Source: Motacilla alba alba
Taxonomy: Eukaryota > Chordata > Aves > Passeriformes > Motacillidae
Length of the DNA stretch: 64,000 nt
Reading direction: 5' to 3'
NCBI RefSeq assembly: GCF_015832195.1
Contig: NC_052020.1
Span: forward strand, 2,170,001 to 2,234,000
Each line of letters opens with the position of its first letter. The first letter of the stretch is position 1. This document shows positions 1-13,484 of this stretch, in pieces. The notes beneath the pieces were generated by a model. The model did no database searches and was not told where the DNA came from. It saw nothing but the letters and a program-made list of their open reading frames with translations. A program made the translations under genes and the position numbers.

Positions 1-1391
1 TTGGTTTTACTGTTTTCTGAATACAATCATAAAAAAGAAAACAAGAAATCAAAGTAAGAAGTGGAAAAGCTGAAGAAGTGAAATCTTGAAAAACCTTGGT
101 ATACATTTAGACACATTTCACCCCAATCAGAAGCTCACTAAGATTAAAGAAAAACAGCACTGAACAAACTAGATCAAATGTTTGAAAATGCAAGAATCAC
201 TGGAAGGGTACATGGTTGTTTTATCTTTAAACTTAAATATTATTTCCCTAGTCTTTGAAATGCATTTAAATTGAGTAGACATGTCAAATTAGTAAATAAT
301 ATTAAAATTATCAAAACCAGCTAATAGATTATTAATGTGAAGAGTCACAGTATAAAGGGTAATCTTTCACATTGAATTTTCACACCCTATATAATAGCAA
401 AATATTAGTAATATTGATATACAGAGTAATTTCAAAAGGGATCCTTATCAGAGGCTGATAATAAAGTGGCAATCTACATGACATACTCAACTGGATACTC
501 TGCTGCAGTTCTGTTGACTTATTTTTGAAAGCCAGATTATTCATGTCATTAGCAAAGTGCATCTTTAATTCTCAAACTTGCCAGCAAACTTTGAGAACAA
601 TTCTGGAGACAGGCATTGGATGCAATTCAGACAGGATCTACACAAAACATCCATTACAAGAGTTTGAAGATCTGCCTATTGCATACTTAAGAGATGCAAA
701 CAAAAAATTCCATAAGAAAGAAACCACACTTCATCGTCAAATAAAAATCTTGTGTTAGCTTTTTGATGGCAAAGTCCTGCTATCAAAGGAATGAGCTCTT
801 CTGCTAGTACAGTTTTGCACTGAGCAAAGAGCTGGCATCTGCAACCACTCAGAGTCTGCAGGAGTGAGGCTGAACTCCACAAACACCAGATGACTTTTCA
901 AAACTAAAATTTAGTAAGGATTGCACCTTGACTATCTTACAGACCCTGAGTAATCCCTAAATTAAATGGTAATAGAGTGCATGGGAGCTTCATTTCTGTT
1001 CCTACAAGCTCAGAATTAATGTCTCAAATGCTTCCACAGGTTGAAGGAAGTACACAACCTATTGCTTCAATATAAAACCATTTTTAAGACTAAAGGATAT
1101 CAATTATTAAGACCAAGTCTCGGGGGAACAGGAAATTATTCACAAAATCAACAAAAATGTGATACTGTACACAAGGGAAATGTGTTGAAAAGCAAAGAAA
1201 TATATCCTCCCCTGCAAGAACAAAAACATCTGAAAACTGTTTCTCCTTATGCAATTTATATATCAGAATAACCAGTTTATGCACTGTTACTTCTAGAGAT
1301 ATGCAGTAACATAGTATGCGTGACTATATCTTATTCACTTATTTATTTACTTACAGAATCCCAAAGAAATTCCAGATGTCATAAAAGACAC

Positions 1392-1492
1392 AGTATGGCC
1401 TTGAGGTGCAGTGGTCAGTCAGAGCACATATCCCTGTGCTGGGATTCTGTTCTGAGCTCTCCCTCACACACAGTACCTCACACAAGTCATCC
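1392..1492 (+). mobile_element. MIR-like SINE remnant
   Basis: The order of short matches follows the MIR body: a GTGGT..AGAGCAC block, then a GGGATTC..GAGCTCT block, then CACACAAGTCA, which recalls the MIR core 'gtgtgacc..caagtca'. It is heavily diverged, as expected of a family that was active early in amniote history. A profile search would settle it. Confidence 0.45.
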
Positions 1493-1564
1493 TGATTGAA
1501 TTATAAAGCAGAACAGTGGTTTTAAATTGGAACATGCTAAGCAGTAAGATCATCTTGATTATTA

Positions 1565-1600
1565 CTATGGGATGTTAAACTTCTATGGGATGTTAAACTT
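1565..1600. repeat. Perfect 18-bp tandem duplication
   Basis: Two identical 18-bp units beginning CTATGGGATG lie head to tail, with three more bases of a third copy. Perfect identity suggests a recent slippage or duplication event in non-coding DNA. Confidence 0.95.
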
Positions 1601-2902
1601 CTAATACAATCCCTTGCTGTTTCATAAACTAGTTAAGCATCAAGACACTGGACTTTTATGAGGTACCTTGATTGCATATATTGATTTGTGTATTTATAAA
1701 CCACTAGTTATTCCAAATTTCTCTATGTAGTTATTGCTTTTCTTGACATAGTTACAAAGTAGGTGATTTCATACAGAAAGCAAATAAAGCCTTGAATTAC
1801 ATGTGGTGTACCATGCTGAAAGAAAGTAGCTCGGCAGTTCCAACCAGACTGCAGCATGGCATTAATATTGATACACAAGAACAACACACCAATTCTATGA
1901 AGTTCTCAGTTTCTCTAAAATCACAGGACATTCACTTAAGAAAATAAAGAAATCACACGTGATGACAGTATCTGAAGTGCCTGAGACACTAGCAAGTGGC
2001 ACTGCCTAATTTGCAGCTTTCAGGAGAGATGCTTGTTAACATTAAATCTTAAGATACTGTTTTATTTTGCTTCATTGTTGTAAAAAGCTGAATATGTTCC
2101 AAGCGCCTGCACTGGGTCAGGAAAAAAGCCCTCAAGCAATATGCTTTCTTTTATTTATATAGGAATATAATAGGACAGGCTTCTTTCTATCCATAAAATT
2201 GTGAAAGCTGCATTCTTCTATCAAGTTGATATCAGAATCTCATCTTTAAGATCAACAATACCTGAAGGCTTTACTCTGCAAAAATCTCAAAATCAGGAAT
2301 ACAGAAAGAATGTAACAGACCTTTGGATGCAATTTTTAGCCAACATTTCATCATGTCTTTATGAACTTATACTGGTGATAAAAGTTCTCTAGAGCTTCAG
2401 TTTCCAGCACTCCACAATGCTTTAACTACCATATGAAAAAGAATTTCAAAAAGCAACACATACCCCATTTCAAACAAGCACAAAATTCCCTTAGTGCTAT
2501 TGCAATACAGTAAGGTGGAATTGTTTCTAAATGAACTTGCAGATGTGACAGATGTGTCAATCTGCTGACACAAGAACTCATAAAATCTCATGTAGGGTTC
2601 TGTAGCAGAGTCCAAGCATACTGAGGACAGGACATGTATTAATTCTTTGCATCCATCAGGGACGCAAAGAAAAGGCTTTAGGAGTGCTGGAGTGTGTGTA
2701 ACAGGTGATGTGAAAGTCACAAAGACTTAGCATACTCCTCCCGATTTTCTGGTCACGAAGTTAGACATAATTGAGGCATTAGGTTTTCCTTTAGGTTTTA
2801 CGTACTACTTTTTAAATAAGCATATGCTGCCAGTACATTTTAAGCTTTTAACCGAGCAAAGATGGAATCTTGCTTCTTACTGGAAGTAAACAGGAAATGT
2901 CA

Positions 2903-3064
2903 AATCATACAATCATTTAGGCTGGAAAAGACCCCTAAGATCAGCGAGTCCAACCATCAACCCAGCATTACCAAACCTACCATTAAACCAGACCCCCAGG
3001 TGCCACAACTCCCCATCTTTTAAAGACCTCCAGGAGAGTGACTCAACTACTTCCCTGGAAAACA
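2903..3064 (-). mobile_element. CR1 LINE 3' end fragment
   Basis: Read on the plus strand it begins like a reversed CR1 tail (AATCATACAATCATTTAGG), then GGAAAAGACC, GAGTCCAACC and 'aaagacctccaggagagtgactc', all landmarks of CR1 3' UTRs in antisense. About 160 bp remain. The copy is clearly diverged. Confidence 0.8.
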
Positions 3065-3300
3065 TCATCATATTACAGGAAAATACATGAATCTGACCAA
3101 AAAAAAATACGCTGGTTGTAACTACTGCAAGAAAGCCAGTGAGTGCTGATTGACATTCTCAAAAATGGATGTTGAAAAAAATCAATTTCAGGTATTTAGG
3201 TATCTAAATTATTAAATGGTTTATTCTCTCGGAGTGCTGAAAATCTAAGTTCCCCCAATGGATTCAACCAGGATAAGTGGGTTCTCAGCATTTAAAAAAA

Positions 3301-3329
3301 TTTTAAAACAGAAAAAATCTGTTTTAAAA
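3301..3329. repeat. Perfect 11-bp inverted repeat (hairpin)
   Basis: TTTTAAAACAG is followed after a 7-nt A-rich loop by its exact reverse complement CTGTTTTAAAA. The stem is almost all A/T, so it is weak. No run of T or gene end makes it a terminator; it may be the eroded tip of a transposon or chance. Confidence 0.7.
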
Positions 3330-4454
3330 AAAGTAAGGTTAGTTCTTTATGTCACTCCTGTGTGCAAATCTTCATTAAACTCCTTTAGCCTCACAAAAAT
3401 ACTACAGAGCTTTAACATGGAATGAAGTGATCAAATTACTTTACCCCTCAAGATGTCCAAATTCAGCATTATATATGCTCTCAAGTCACAGAATTAATTT
3501 TTATTTGAAAACAGAAATAGAAACTAGTGCATCATCATTTCACTGGGCATCTGTTTTTCCCTGGGGATATTCTACCACAATCGTGATCACAATAGGCCCA
3601 TACTTGTCTTATGAGATCTGATAAGATCACAACCTGAGCTCCTTTGGCTGCAACTGCACCCTCTCACATCAGCAAAACAGTGCGCAGTCTGAAGATCCCA
3701 CTGCTAAGACAAAAGATGGATCAAACAGAATTTATATACCATACATTGTACAGGCCTCCACAACTAACTTACCAAAGGATAATCACAGTAGAACAAAAGA
3801 AAGGAAATTCAAATACAGAATTTTACGAGAGCTGATGATGAGGCAAGAAAGGAGTATTTTCCCCAAGAAACTTAGAACATAATTTTGGGGATAAAGAGGC
3901 AGTAAGTTGAAGTACCTAACACCACCAAATACCACCAAAAGCATTGCAGAAATATGTTGGAGGTTCAGAGCAGGAGCCCCCAGGGCATGAAGACACATTC
4001 ACTTCCAGGTTCCCTTGTCTGTGCTACTGACTCGGAGAGTGCTACCCAAAATCTCTCTGCTAGGATAGGACAGGTGAGAAACTAGGGCTGAATTATCAGA
4101 AATCACAAAGGAAGCATTAAACTTCAGGAGGAAGGTTAGAATATTTCTCCAGAAGATGTGACCTAAGTCAAACAAGAGAAAATACGAGAAATGAGACCCA
4201 AGTAAGGGTGAACTTGGAAAAAACAATTTTCATGTTCACAAGGAACAATCTCCACAAAACACATGTACCTATGCACACCACCTGGTAATGTACTGCTTAA
4301 AATTTAATTCCAGCACTTGTTTCAGCAAAGAAAAGCAGCATTACATAGAGCATTCCAGTTCAGAAAAGGGAGTAATGATTCTGCCAGCTAAACTGAGCAC
4401 AGGTCTTCCTGTAGAACATGCTCAGAGTAGAAAGCACAATCTAGGGGTGAGAAC

Positions 4455-4522
4455 ATCTGGCACAACCTGAATTCCACCCCTCTCTCTCATTAACTGACTG
4501 TGTGATGGAGACACTTTAATGA
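4455..4522 (+). mobile_element. MIR-like SINE remnant
   Basis: The segment holds 'cctgaattccacccctctctctcatt', then 'aactgactgtgtga', then 'acactttaa', in the same order and spacing as the MIR core (gaatcc..ctctgcc, tagctgtgtga, cacttaa). Only about 70 bp are recognisable. Confidence 0.5.
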
Positions 4523-4991
4523 AGAAATGGTCAGAAAGATGCTATGTCACGGAAAAGCTCATCTAATATAATGAAATGGTTCACCAACAGACAAGAATGA
4601 AAAAGAGATTGGATTTGGAATATTTGAACCATTTGAAACAAAAGATTGGAATCTAAGAGAAACCAGACATTTTTTACTGTTGGGTGACAGGTAAATATTC
4701 TGACATGCTGGAGCACCACTGACATTTCAGGGCTAGCTTGCAAGTACAAGCACTATAAAATAATCAAGAGACAATTTGAAACAGGCTGCTGAAAACCACA
4801 AACAAGGAATGGTTGAAACAAATCTGATAAAAACCCATTAGGAAAATGATAGATGTAAACTTACTGTCACAGGTTAAGCATCAAAAAGACAATAACTGTA
4901 AAATTATTTGGGGGAAGGTGTCAGGAGGTACATGCCTAGACATTGCCCTTCACAGAATTTCAAGAAATGAAAAGATCAAACTAATTAAATA

Positions 4992-5284
4992 CAGAATCAC
5001 AGAACACGCTGTGTTGGAAGGGATCTACAAGAATCATCGAAGTCCAACTCCCGGCCCTGCACAGCACCATCTCCCCAGAAGTCACACGAAGTGCTTGAGA
5101 GTGTTGTCCTAATGCTTCCTGAACTCTCCCAGGCTTGGTGCTGTGACCACTTCTCTGGGCAGCCTGGTCCACTGCCCAGCCACCCTCCGGGGGAATAACC
5201 TGTATTGAACATCCAACCTAAACCTCCCCTGACACAACTTCAGGCCATTCCCAGGTCCTGTCACTTGTCACCAGAGAGAAAAAC
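4992..5284 (-). mobile_element. CR1 LINE 3' end fragment
   Basis: In antisense it shows the full run of CR1 3' landmarks: CAGAATCACAGAA, TTGGAAGGGATCTACAAG, GTCCAACTCC, 'cttcctgaactc', 'ggcttggtgctgtgacca', CTCTGGGCAGCCTGGTCCA, CCAACCTAAACCTCCCCTGA and CCAGGTCCTGTCAC. About 290 bp of the 3' end survive, 5'-truncated as usual for CR1. The open frames overlapping it are repeat-derived and not genes. Confidence 0.92.
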
Positions 5285-6542
5285 GAAGGCATACTTCACA
5301 CATCAAATAACTTTCCTGCTCCAGATACTGTCCCTAATCCCTGCAAAGCCATTTTGTGCCTTCACTCTTTCCTGGAAGAACACTTCTATTCAGAGAAGAA
5401 AAGGCAAGGTTCCTTGGTCCCTTGCCTGCTCCTGTCCCACAGTTCGGGGAAGGGAGGAAAGTGATACAAGTATGACTTGCACATAATTTTGATAAAGACT
5501 GTAATTTCAGTCCTTTTAACATCTTCCATTTAGGGGCTCAAACCCAATTACAATCATTAACAATCAGTATCTCATGTGTCACTTCTTTGACAGATGACAA
5601 ATGTCTACAAATAACAGCAAATACTGTCACAGTAAAAGAGGAAATTGTTATTCCATCAGATCCCTGAGCTATGCTGCACAAGTGCTGAAATCAGCACTAA
5701 ATTAGCATTAGAGTAATTGAGTAACTTTGCCCACAGAGGACCATGGAGCTCTTAGTTTCAACTATTCCTCAGAAAACCTGAACACAGAGAAAGCCTGCAG
5801 CATCACGGTGATAAATTCCCTAGAGGAAATCTCCTGCCGTAAGCGCCCATGCATACAGATGGGATGGATGTCAGCTAGGAGCCTCCATCTAATCTCCATC
5901 TTGCAGTAACAGAAGCAGGATCCTTACGCATAATAGTCGCAAGCACTCCATGCCACAGAAAGAGACAATTCATTTAATATGTTAAAAATAATAGCAATTT
6001 GAATAGTCAAATATTAATAGTTTAATTTGGAAGGAGAAAAAAGGACTTCTTCTGATACTAATTTGACCCTGCATCCTAGGTGACAGCATGAAAAAGATGC
6101 CAGGTGAACAAAATTAGTGTAACAAAACAATTGCCTGGAACCACAAATTGAATTTCAATGGGATACCTCATGCTGCTGCAACCCAAGGAAGTCATCTTGT
6201 GAGGCACACCTCGCTGGATTCACATGCAGTTCAGAAAATTAAGAGGATAGAAATGCATTTCAAATATTTATTAAGAGGCAAGATAAGGTCAACCAGGAAT
6301 AATCTTGGAGCTGAAAAATTATACATACGCAGTATAGTTTCTTTTAACTCTCCTGTAATAAGAAAGAAGTAATCTATTTCAGCCAGAAAAAGCTTTTCTA
6401 AATGATAGGGCATCCCAAAGAGTATTCACACTGGGAAAGATGAACAATATGTCACCTAGTCTTGTCACTGGTGACCATACCAGCACTGACAAAACTGCTA
6501 TATTTTCCAAGAGCTTTTGGAAAGCAGCTACACAGAACAGAG

Positions 6543-6561
6543 AAAAAAAAAAAAAAAAAAA
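6543..6561. repeat. Poly-A run (A19)
   Basis: An uninterrupted run of 19 A. No recognisable retrotransposon body precedes it, so it may be simple slippage rather than a retroposon tail. Confidence 0.9.
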
Positions 6562-8172
6562 CTTCAGTGCAGTTAACCCGCTAAGAGGCCTGAATTACAA
6601 TGCCAAGTTCGTATGCCTACTCATAACTGAAATCATTCAGAATTCCAGCAAGAACTGCGTGGGCCTTCGGAAACAGCCCTGCACAGCTCAGCAGATCCCT
6701 GCTAGAGGAATGACAATGGGGGAATACAAGGGGAAAATAAGCTTTGGGAGATCCCTCCTCTTCTTTTCAATAAAAAACTGTGAAAAAATAACTATGGCAT
6801 AATACAGAGAAAATGTGTCTCACAAATGGAGTGTGTTTATCATGGACAGATGACACCTTGAGACAAGCCTTTGGCAGCCTGTAGTGAAGAGCCAGCCAAA
6901 CAAGGCTTCTTCTAGACTGGAATGTTTCCCTCAAACTTCACTAGCCCCTATGGGAAAGGGGCACATTTGGACTGGGTGAACCAATTACTAGCTCCAGACC
7001 CACAGTAATTCCAATCTTTTATTTCTAACATAAAGAACAGTGACTATCTTAGCTTGTGATCCTATTTTTCATTCTTTTTCTGAACAATGAATGGGGAAGG
7101 TTCATATTTTAGGCTTATTGTCTTTGAAATACTTACTTGGCATTATTACAGCCTGTGACATTGCGTTGCAAAGTTTTCAAAACCCTTTGAAAGGGAAATA
7201 CTTATTATTCTGTGATGCTCACTGAGTGCCATTTCTTGCCTGAGAAGGCACAATGTAGGTTGTAGAATAATAATTATTATTATTGGGTTTTTTAAATTTT
7301 ATTTTGTATCAAAAGGTGGCCGTTAAGTACAGCAGGATTATCTCCTCATCTTGGACAGGCCTTTCTCATTTTCTGTTTCTGTGTAGGCTGGAACAGATCA
7401 CCACATCTTAGATCTGTGCTGGTATGATAACCACTGGGCCAGGCACAGAAATACAACAGGGATTAAAAAATGATGAACAGCAACAATAGAAATAAAACAA
7501 ACCAAACCAGAAAATGGGGGGGAGTGTCTTGAATCACATGTACAGAGGAAGAAAACTTGTAACTCAGATTTCTATCAGTTGTACACAGAAAGAGAAGGCA
7601 GCAGGGGAATAAGATATGAACTAGTTTCACTTGCCATTAAGAAAAGATACAGGAGGATAAAGGCATGGAACATAATACAATAGCATGCTAATAGCTTTAG
7701 ATTCTCTGGGAAAAGGAAACAAAAAGACTCACTAAGGAGAAACAAATGGAAAATAAATAAGAGTTAATATTGGCACTGAGAAAGAGTAAACTCTACAGAA
7801 AATTCATTGAGATTAGCTAGAACATAATATTTAACAGGTTTTTTTCTGTAAAGCCAGGAAGTAAATGCTTCATATGTTAAATAAAAACATTTTAAAAAAC
7901 AAGAATGCAACACTGCAAGAAAAACTGTAATTTTTACCAAGTTTCTCATATTCTTTCCATATTATAAGAGATGATATAGCTTTTAAATGGTGGAGGAGAA
8001 CCAGGAGCATCATGGTCTGCACCAGATCATGAATGTCAAGAAACTACAGGAAAAAATGGCAATGTCATAATTATAGAACATCTGAAATGGAAATTTCATG
8101 AAGTCTAAACTTTCCTGCCCTCACACTGCAGTAACATGGTTTAAGGATTATAATGCTTATGGATGGGAAAGG

Positions 8173-8187
8173 AAAAAAAAAAAAAAA
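8173..8187. repeat. Poly-A run (A15)
   Basis: Fifteen consecutive A, flanked by purine-rich sequence. No source element is evident. Confidence 0.9.
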
Positions 8188-8397
8188 GTAAAAAGAGAAG
8201 CTCATAAACATTTACCAAAGAAAAAAACACTTGCAATAACATCTTGTGTGCTATCTGTGCCCTACTGTAAAACCAAGGTAACTGATTCACAATAATACCA
8301 AGATACTCAACACATTCTTGAGGTATCTTGAAAGATGCAAATGCAAACATCTAATTATTAGTGGTGGTGCTGCTGTTGAATACTCTCCAACTTTACT

Positions 8398-8629
8398 CTC
8401 CTTTAACTGAGGGTAGGTTTGGATTAGGTATTAGGCACAAATCCTTCTCGGTGTTGGTGGTGAGGCCCTGCACAGGTTGCCCAGAGAAGCTGTGGCTGGC
8501 CCGTCCCTGGAAGTGTCTAAGGCCAGGTTGAACAACCTGGGATAGTGGAAGGTGGCCCTGCCCATGGCAGGGAGGGGGGAAGGAAATGATCTTTAAGGCC
8601 CTTTCCAACCCAAACTATTCTAACATTCC
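8398..8629 (+). mobile_element. CR1 LINE 3' end fragment
   Basis: Sense CR1 tail: ACTGAGGGTAGGTTTGGATTAGG, then 'ggtgaggccctgcacaggtt', GCCCAGAGAAGCTGTGG, CCCTGGAAGTGTCTAAGGCC, CCTGCCCATGGCAGG, 'gatctttaaggccctttcc', CAACCCAAACTATTCTAAC. It is a good match to the last roughly 230 bp and ends near the 3' octamer region, which is degraded. It is antisense to NELL1. Confidence 0.95.
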
Positions 8630-9919
8630 TTGGTGCATCTACCAGATTGGTTTAAATCACAGCAAGTTCAGCAAATCTAATTAGATTAGATATTTCATAA
8701 TAACCTGACTGCCTTTCCAGAGACAATCTCATTTTTATCATCTCTAAAGCAATCATATTTTTATATTAAGCTTAAAATGCAAGGACGTTGGAAATAATGT
8801 ATTGTGGCCATTGGAAATTATACCAACAAATAGCATTTGAGGGATTTAAATAGATAGCAGGAATTATCCTCCTCTTTGTAGAGCACAGAAGTGATAAAAA
8901 TTATTATATCTTCAGGATCACTACAATATTCATGTATCTACTTAACTTTCTTCCTTGGAAGGTCCCATTTGTTTTCTTTACAATTGAATAAAAATATTTT
9001 AAAGATTATGATTATTCAGTACTTATGAAAAAATTAATAGCAGCTAAGACAAAGGTATGTAAAATTAGTAACAATGTAAAATACTTTTACTCAGTATTAA
9101 TAAAAATGCTCTCTTGCTTAGTGAGATTAAAGGGGAAAAATCAGGGTGGACAGATAGAAGCAGTCATTTTACAGAATAGGTGTAACTGATAAAATACTTT
9201 AGGCAGTATTGAATTTAAGTCAAATAATGCTCAAAATAGTAGTCCCTTAATGAACATGAATAGCACAAATCATCTTGCCAGCTAGAATTTAATTATGAAA
9301 TTATTGATTCTTATGGTTCAAGGCACAAAATCATCATTAGATGGAATGAAGGAAAGGGATTCCTTCAATGATATATTACAGTTGCAGGGAGGCCTGTATT
9401 TTCTCTGAAACAACCAACTCTGCTGACAGAGAATAAATACAAGGTCAACTGCAGGTAAAGATGCCAGGTTCTAATAAAAAGGCAATTAGTTTTATCTGAA
9501 AGAAAAAACCCATGGATTTCGCTATCTGAAGAGATCTTGGGCAGGAAGGTATCCAGGATTGCTGTCTACAGCAGTGAGCCTTCCAACTTACACCACTTTA
9601 ATTACTTGTTCTTTGTCAGTTCAGCTGATAAAAGATCACATTTATACTTGGTTTGGTTGTGGGATGGAGAAAGAATGGGAAGTTGGCCTTCCTGCCTTCG
9701 CCTGAGCCCAGCTGAGACAGCTCATGCAGGAGTGTAGGATGACTCAGAGTCATTCCAGCAGGTGTCACACAGGAGGAGACCATTGCACTCCAAACTATTG
9801 CTCCTGCTGAAAGGCAGGATACCCATGAACCACATACATACAGACATCACTGAAGGCAAAAGGATGGATAACCTGCGGCTACTGCATTTTCAGTTTTCTT
9901 TATCAGGAAGACTTCAGTA
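8630..9919. other. Unique AT-rich stretch between two CR1 fragments
   Basis: No gene, RNA or repeat was recognised here. The sequence is notably AT-rich from about 8640 to 9300. Confidence 0.5.
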
Positions 9920-10229
9920 CAAGGATGCTCAGAGGGCTGGGGCACTTCTCCTGTGAAGACAGGCTGAGCGCACTGGGGCTGTTCAAGCTGGAGAAGAAAA
10001 GGCCCTGGGGAGACCTTGACTCCCTTCCAGTACCTAAAGTGGCCACAAGAGAGCTGGAGAGGGACTTTGGACTAGGAGATGGAGTGACACGACACGGGAG
10101 AATGACTTCAAACTGAAAGAGGGCAGGTTCAGATTGGATTACAGTAAGAAATTCTTTCCTGTGAGGGAGGTGAGGCACTGAAACAGGTTGTCCAGGTAAG
10201 CTGTGGATGTCTCATCTCTGGAAGTGTCC
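9920..10229 (+). mobile_element. CR1 LINE fragment lacking its 3' tip
   Basis: Sense CR1: CAGAGGGCTGGGGCACTTCTC, GTGAAGACAGGCTGAG, 'ctgttcaagctggagaagaaaaggc', CTTCCAGTACCTAAAG, TTCAAACTGAAAGAGGGCAGG, GAGGCACTGAAACAGGTTG, 'catctctggaagtgtcc'. It stops there and lacks the terminal roughly 90 bp and octamer, so the 3' end was deleted or rearranged. Confidence 0.93.
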
Positions 10230-13200
10230 CCAGTAGTGTTGCACTTTTAGCAGCAGCAAGAAGAAAAAATGTAAAGGAACCTACATTATCAGATGCCATA
10301 TACAGTTTACTTGATCTTGGAAAAGTTAGAAATCCCAGATCCAGGGAGAGAGGAGACACCTGGACTGTGGATTTTGAACTTTCTCTGAGGAATAGAATAA
10401 ATCTAGTTTCCTAAGTGTGGAGTGAATCAATCAAAAGATTTTTGTAAGTGATTTAACATGCCAGCCAGAGAAACAGGGAATGTGTTTACATACATTTAAC
10501 CACCCTCATATGAATATCAGAGGGACTCTTCAAAGCATGCAGAGTGAAGTAAAAGCGTACTGAGCAGGCACTACTAGCGCATTCAAAAAAGAGTAACTTT
10601 ATATGTTGTGCTAGAATAGGACTGCCTTTTGAATGTCTTTGCTTTAGTGCAAAGCCATTTTTGTGGCCCAATTATAATAGAGGATGCAGTTCAGAATTGG
10701 ATAAATACCAAGGAATCTGTCTGAGACCAAGTCTCCAAAGATCAGAGGATTCCTCTGCCCCTCTGGGGAGTGAGTGTGCCTAAATATGCGCATTCTTAAT
10801 TTACTCTTTGAAGAAGAATTTGCTGTGTCAGATCTTCCACAGAACACCACTTTTAACATTTGTGCTATTTTGAAAGGAAAAGGCAACAACGAACCAGCCA
10901 AAAAATAGCATAAAGGACAATAGTTGGTAGATAGTTCAGCATTATGAAAAACTATATTCATTAAAGTTTATGAAATAGAACCCTCTGTTATGACAAGCAC
11001 AAAGCAGACTAAACCAAATCCCTAGGATCCTGAAAACATGGAAACTTTTCTTCTTCATAAATAAATAGGAAAAATATATTTTTCCCTTAGAGGCCATTAA
11101 GCTGTCTCTCCATTGACACCCTTATCCTTTGCTTGGCAGCCCTGTTTTCTGGCCTCTTCTGCAAAGCCTTCCCCAAAACACCTGATTATCTCAGTCTAGC
11201 AGCATGAACTGTAGCATTTGTAAAAATGAACTTTATTTGTAAACTCTGAAAAGGGAAATAAAAAAATCTAAACACACAAAACTTGCAATAGACTATTCTA
11301 ATGGGAATACAATTAGCAAGACTGTGTCATTCATTTGCCCAGCTCTGTCCCACTTCTCTCACAATGAAGAATGAGAGCTATTTCTCTGAGAGTCATAAAA
11401 ATCCCCAGTTTGAGCAGTTATTACATGCAATCATGTAACTAAATAGGAAGTTTCATACTGGGAGGCAAAAAGCCTCCAGTAGAAAGGATAAAAATATTAA
11501 CTACAAAGTGATAGATCAAAGCACCTCTCCTTCCCCCCATCCCTGTACCATTTCTAAAGGCTGTATTTCTTAAGGACCAAGCAACTCTGCTTGCCATTGT
11601 CAGCTCCTCTACAACCTTTACAATTATTTCACAAATTCGTCAGGAAGGCAACACTACCAGATTCATGGTTAGTGAACAATGTTTACAGACACAGAAATAA
11701 ATTTAGGAATCCAGGATATCTAGTTATCAAATACACTGACATTCACCTGCAGTATTACCCACACTGTATCTCAATATCCTTGCTCACAGACAGAACAAAA
11801 AGGTCCTCCAAAACCAGAATTAGGCTATCCACAAAGAGACAAATCACACTTCACACCTTCAGAGCCACAGGCACTCTTCCCCATCCCCTTAAAGTACATA
11901 TTTCTCCTGAAAGAAAAGCATTTTTTAACTTATATGTGAACATGCAGAACCAGCAAAGCAAGAGCTGGATGATCTACAATGCATTTCTAAACAGTGCTCA
12001 CACCAAACCCCAGCCACTTCAAACAAATCACAGGTGCCCATCATTGAACCAGGGTCCTAAGGTCTTTTCAGTATCTCAGATTGCTCAGAAGGTGATCCTT
12101 TGATCACCTGTATACAGTAATAGACATTCAAGAATCAATAGCTGTTAATAAAATATTAGCTTTCTCCCAATCAATATACACACAACTATGAAATATTCAG
12201 CACAGGTATAAAAATGAGATCATAGCAAAATGAGAAGTGTTAATACATTGTTTCATGGTGTATAAAGTGCAGATTTAGATTTAAAAAAGGAAAAAACCCA
12301 AGACATGCTAAAGCCTTTATCACACATTTTTCTCACTGTCAAAAAAGCCCATCAGATGTAAGAACCACAAACTTCATGGAAAATTTTCTGTGCAGCTTGA
12401 CAAGTTTTATGGAATTCCTTTGTTTCATAAGTAAAAGCTTTACTCTGGAAATCATAAATCCAAGCCGCAAACACAAAGATACAACAGCAGAGCAGCAAAG
12501 AGCTGCACATTTCACAGATATGTCACTCCTAACCCGCCAGTCTGCTTTCATCCACCACAACACACTGCCTTTCAGGAGATACACACCTGTCAAATCCAAA
12601 TAAATGTACTGCAAGTTCTTGGCCTTTCTACAGGTCCAGTGACTGCATCCCCGATCACTTCCACCATTCCTTAAATTGAAGTCATAGGAATTTGGCACTC
12701 CTATGATCCAATGTGAATGGGCTCCTCTGGCGGTTCGGGATTTCTCTGGGAGAAATGCACGTGTATGTGCCACGCCCTGCACAGTCTTTGGTCACACAGG
12801 AGGCACACACTGCAAGATACACATAGGCGTATTGGGAGAGTATTGGGGCATTTTTTCCTGAAATTTCCAGCAGCAATGTGCTCATTGTTACTCAAATCAG
12901 ACAAGCCATAGAATCTAATGGAGCACCAAAAGCAAACACTACAGATATTCTGTACTTGGCAATTAGTCATCTGACAGCTCTCCTTTGTATAGCTGAATGA
13001 TGTTTGGACAGGAAAAAGAGGACACAGCAGGGCAAATAGAGAACTCCTGTCCAGCATGGCCAGCACTGGGCCGGGCTCCACCAGTCTTTGGAAGCAGACA
13101 TTAACACAGTCTGGGACTCTGAGAATCAGTATGGGAGGTTTAAGCCACATTTATCCATCTGATTTGCCAACCTCACACACATTGCACCTCCTCTTACCTG

Positions 13201-13484
13201 GGACCATTCTTGAGAGCACCTTCCTTGACACACATGAACAATCTTGCAGTTTGATGTGAAAAATACTTCTGTAAAGACACTGAAAGTCTGGGGGCAAAGA
13301 CCCAGAATCTTTTCAAAAGAAGATGTGAAGTTAAGAAGAAGAATTAGAGTATTGCTGTACTGCTCAGCCCCAAAACTAAGCCCAAAAATAGGCTTTTAGA
13401 TTTCAGATGAGAAGAATAAAGCATACTCATGAAAAGGTATTTCAAATATTAAAATGGAGTGCAAACAGAAAGGTCAAAGCGTTC
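10230..13484. other. Unique intronic stretch, no gene seen
   Basis: No recognised repeat or RNA. Two longer open frames occur here (11591-12103 plus strand and 12701-13150 minus strand). They have no known domain, no plausible exon boundaries that I could identify, and overlap open frames on the opposite strand, so I treat them as chance. Confidence 0.55.

Larger units (their letters stand above)
5285..8397. other. Unique intronic stretch, no gene seen
   Basis: Nothing recognisable beyond simple sequence: an A19 run at 6543-6561, a short ATT-rich tract near 7268-7283 and an A15 run at 8173-8187. Open frames are short and without domain signatures. Confidence 0.6.

Noticed and set aside
3301..3329. 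Hairpin as a terminator or microRNA precursor
   Set aside because: The stem is 11 bp of nearly pure A/T, too short and weak for a microRNA precursor, and there is no gene end for a terminator.
11591..12103. 170-codon open frame on the plus strand
   Set aside because: It opens with TTG rather than ATG, has no recognisable domain or signal, and sits in intron. A frame of this length is plausible by chance when six frames of 64 kb are scanned.
12701..13150. Cysteine-rich open frame on the minus strand, the same strand as NELL1
   Set aside because: The cysteines do not follow EGF or VWC spacing, no fitting acceptor/donor pair was found, and open frames also overlap on the other strand.
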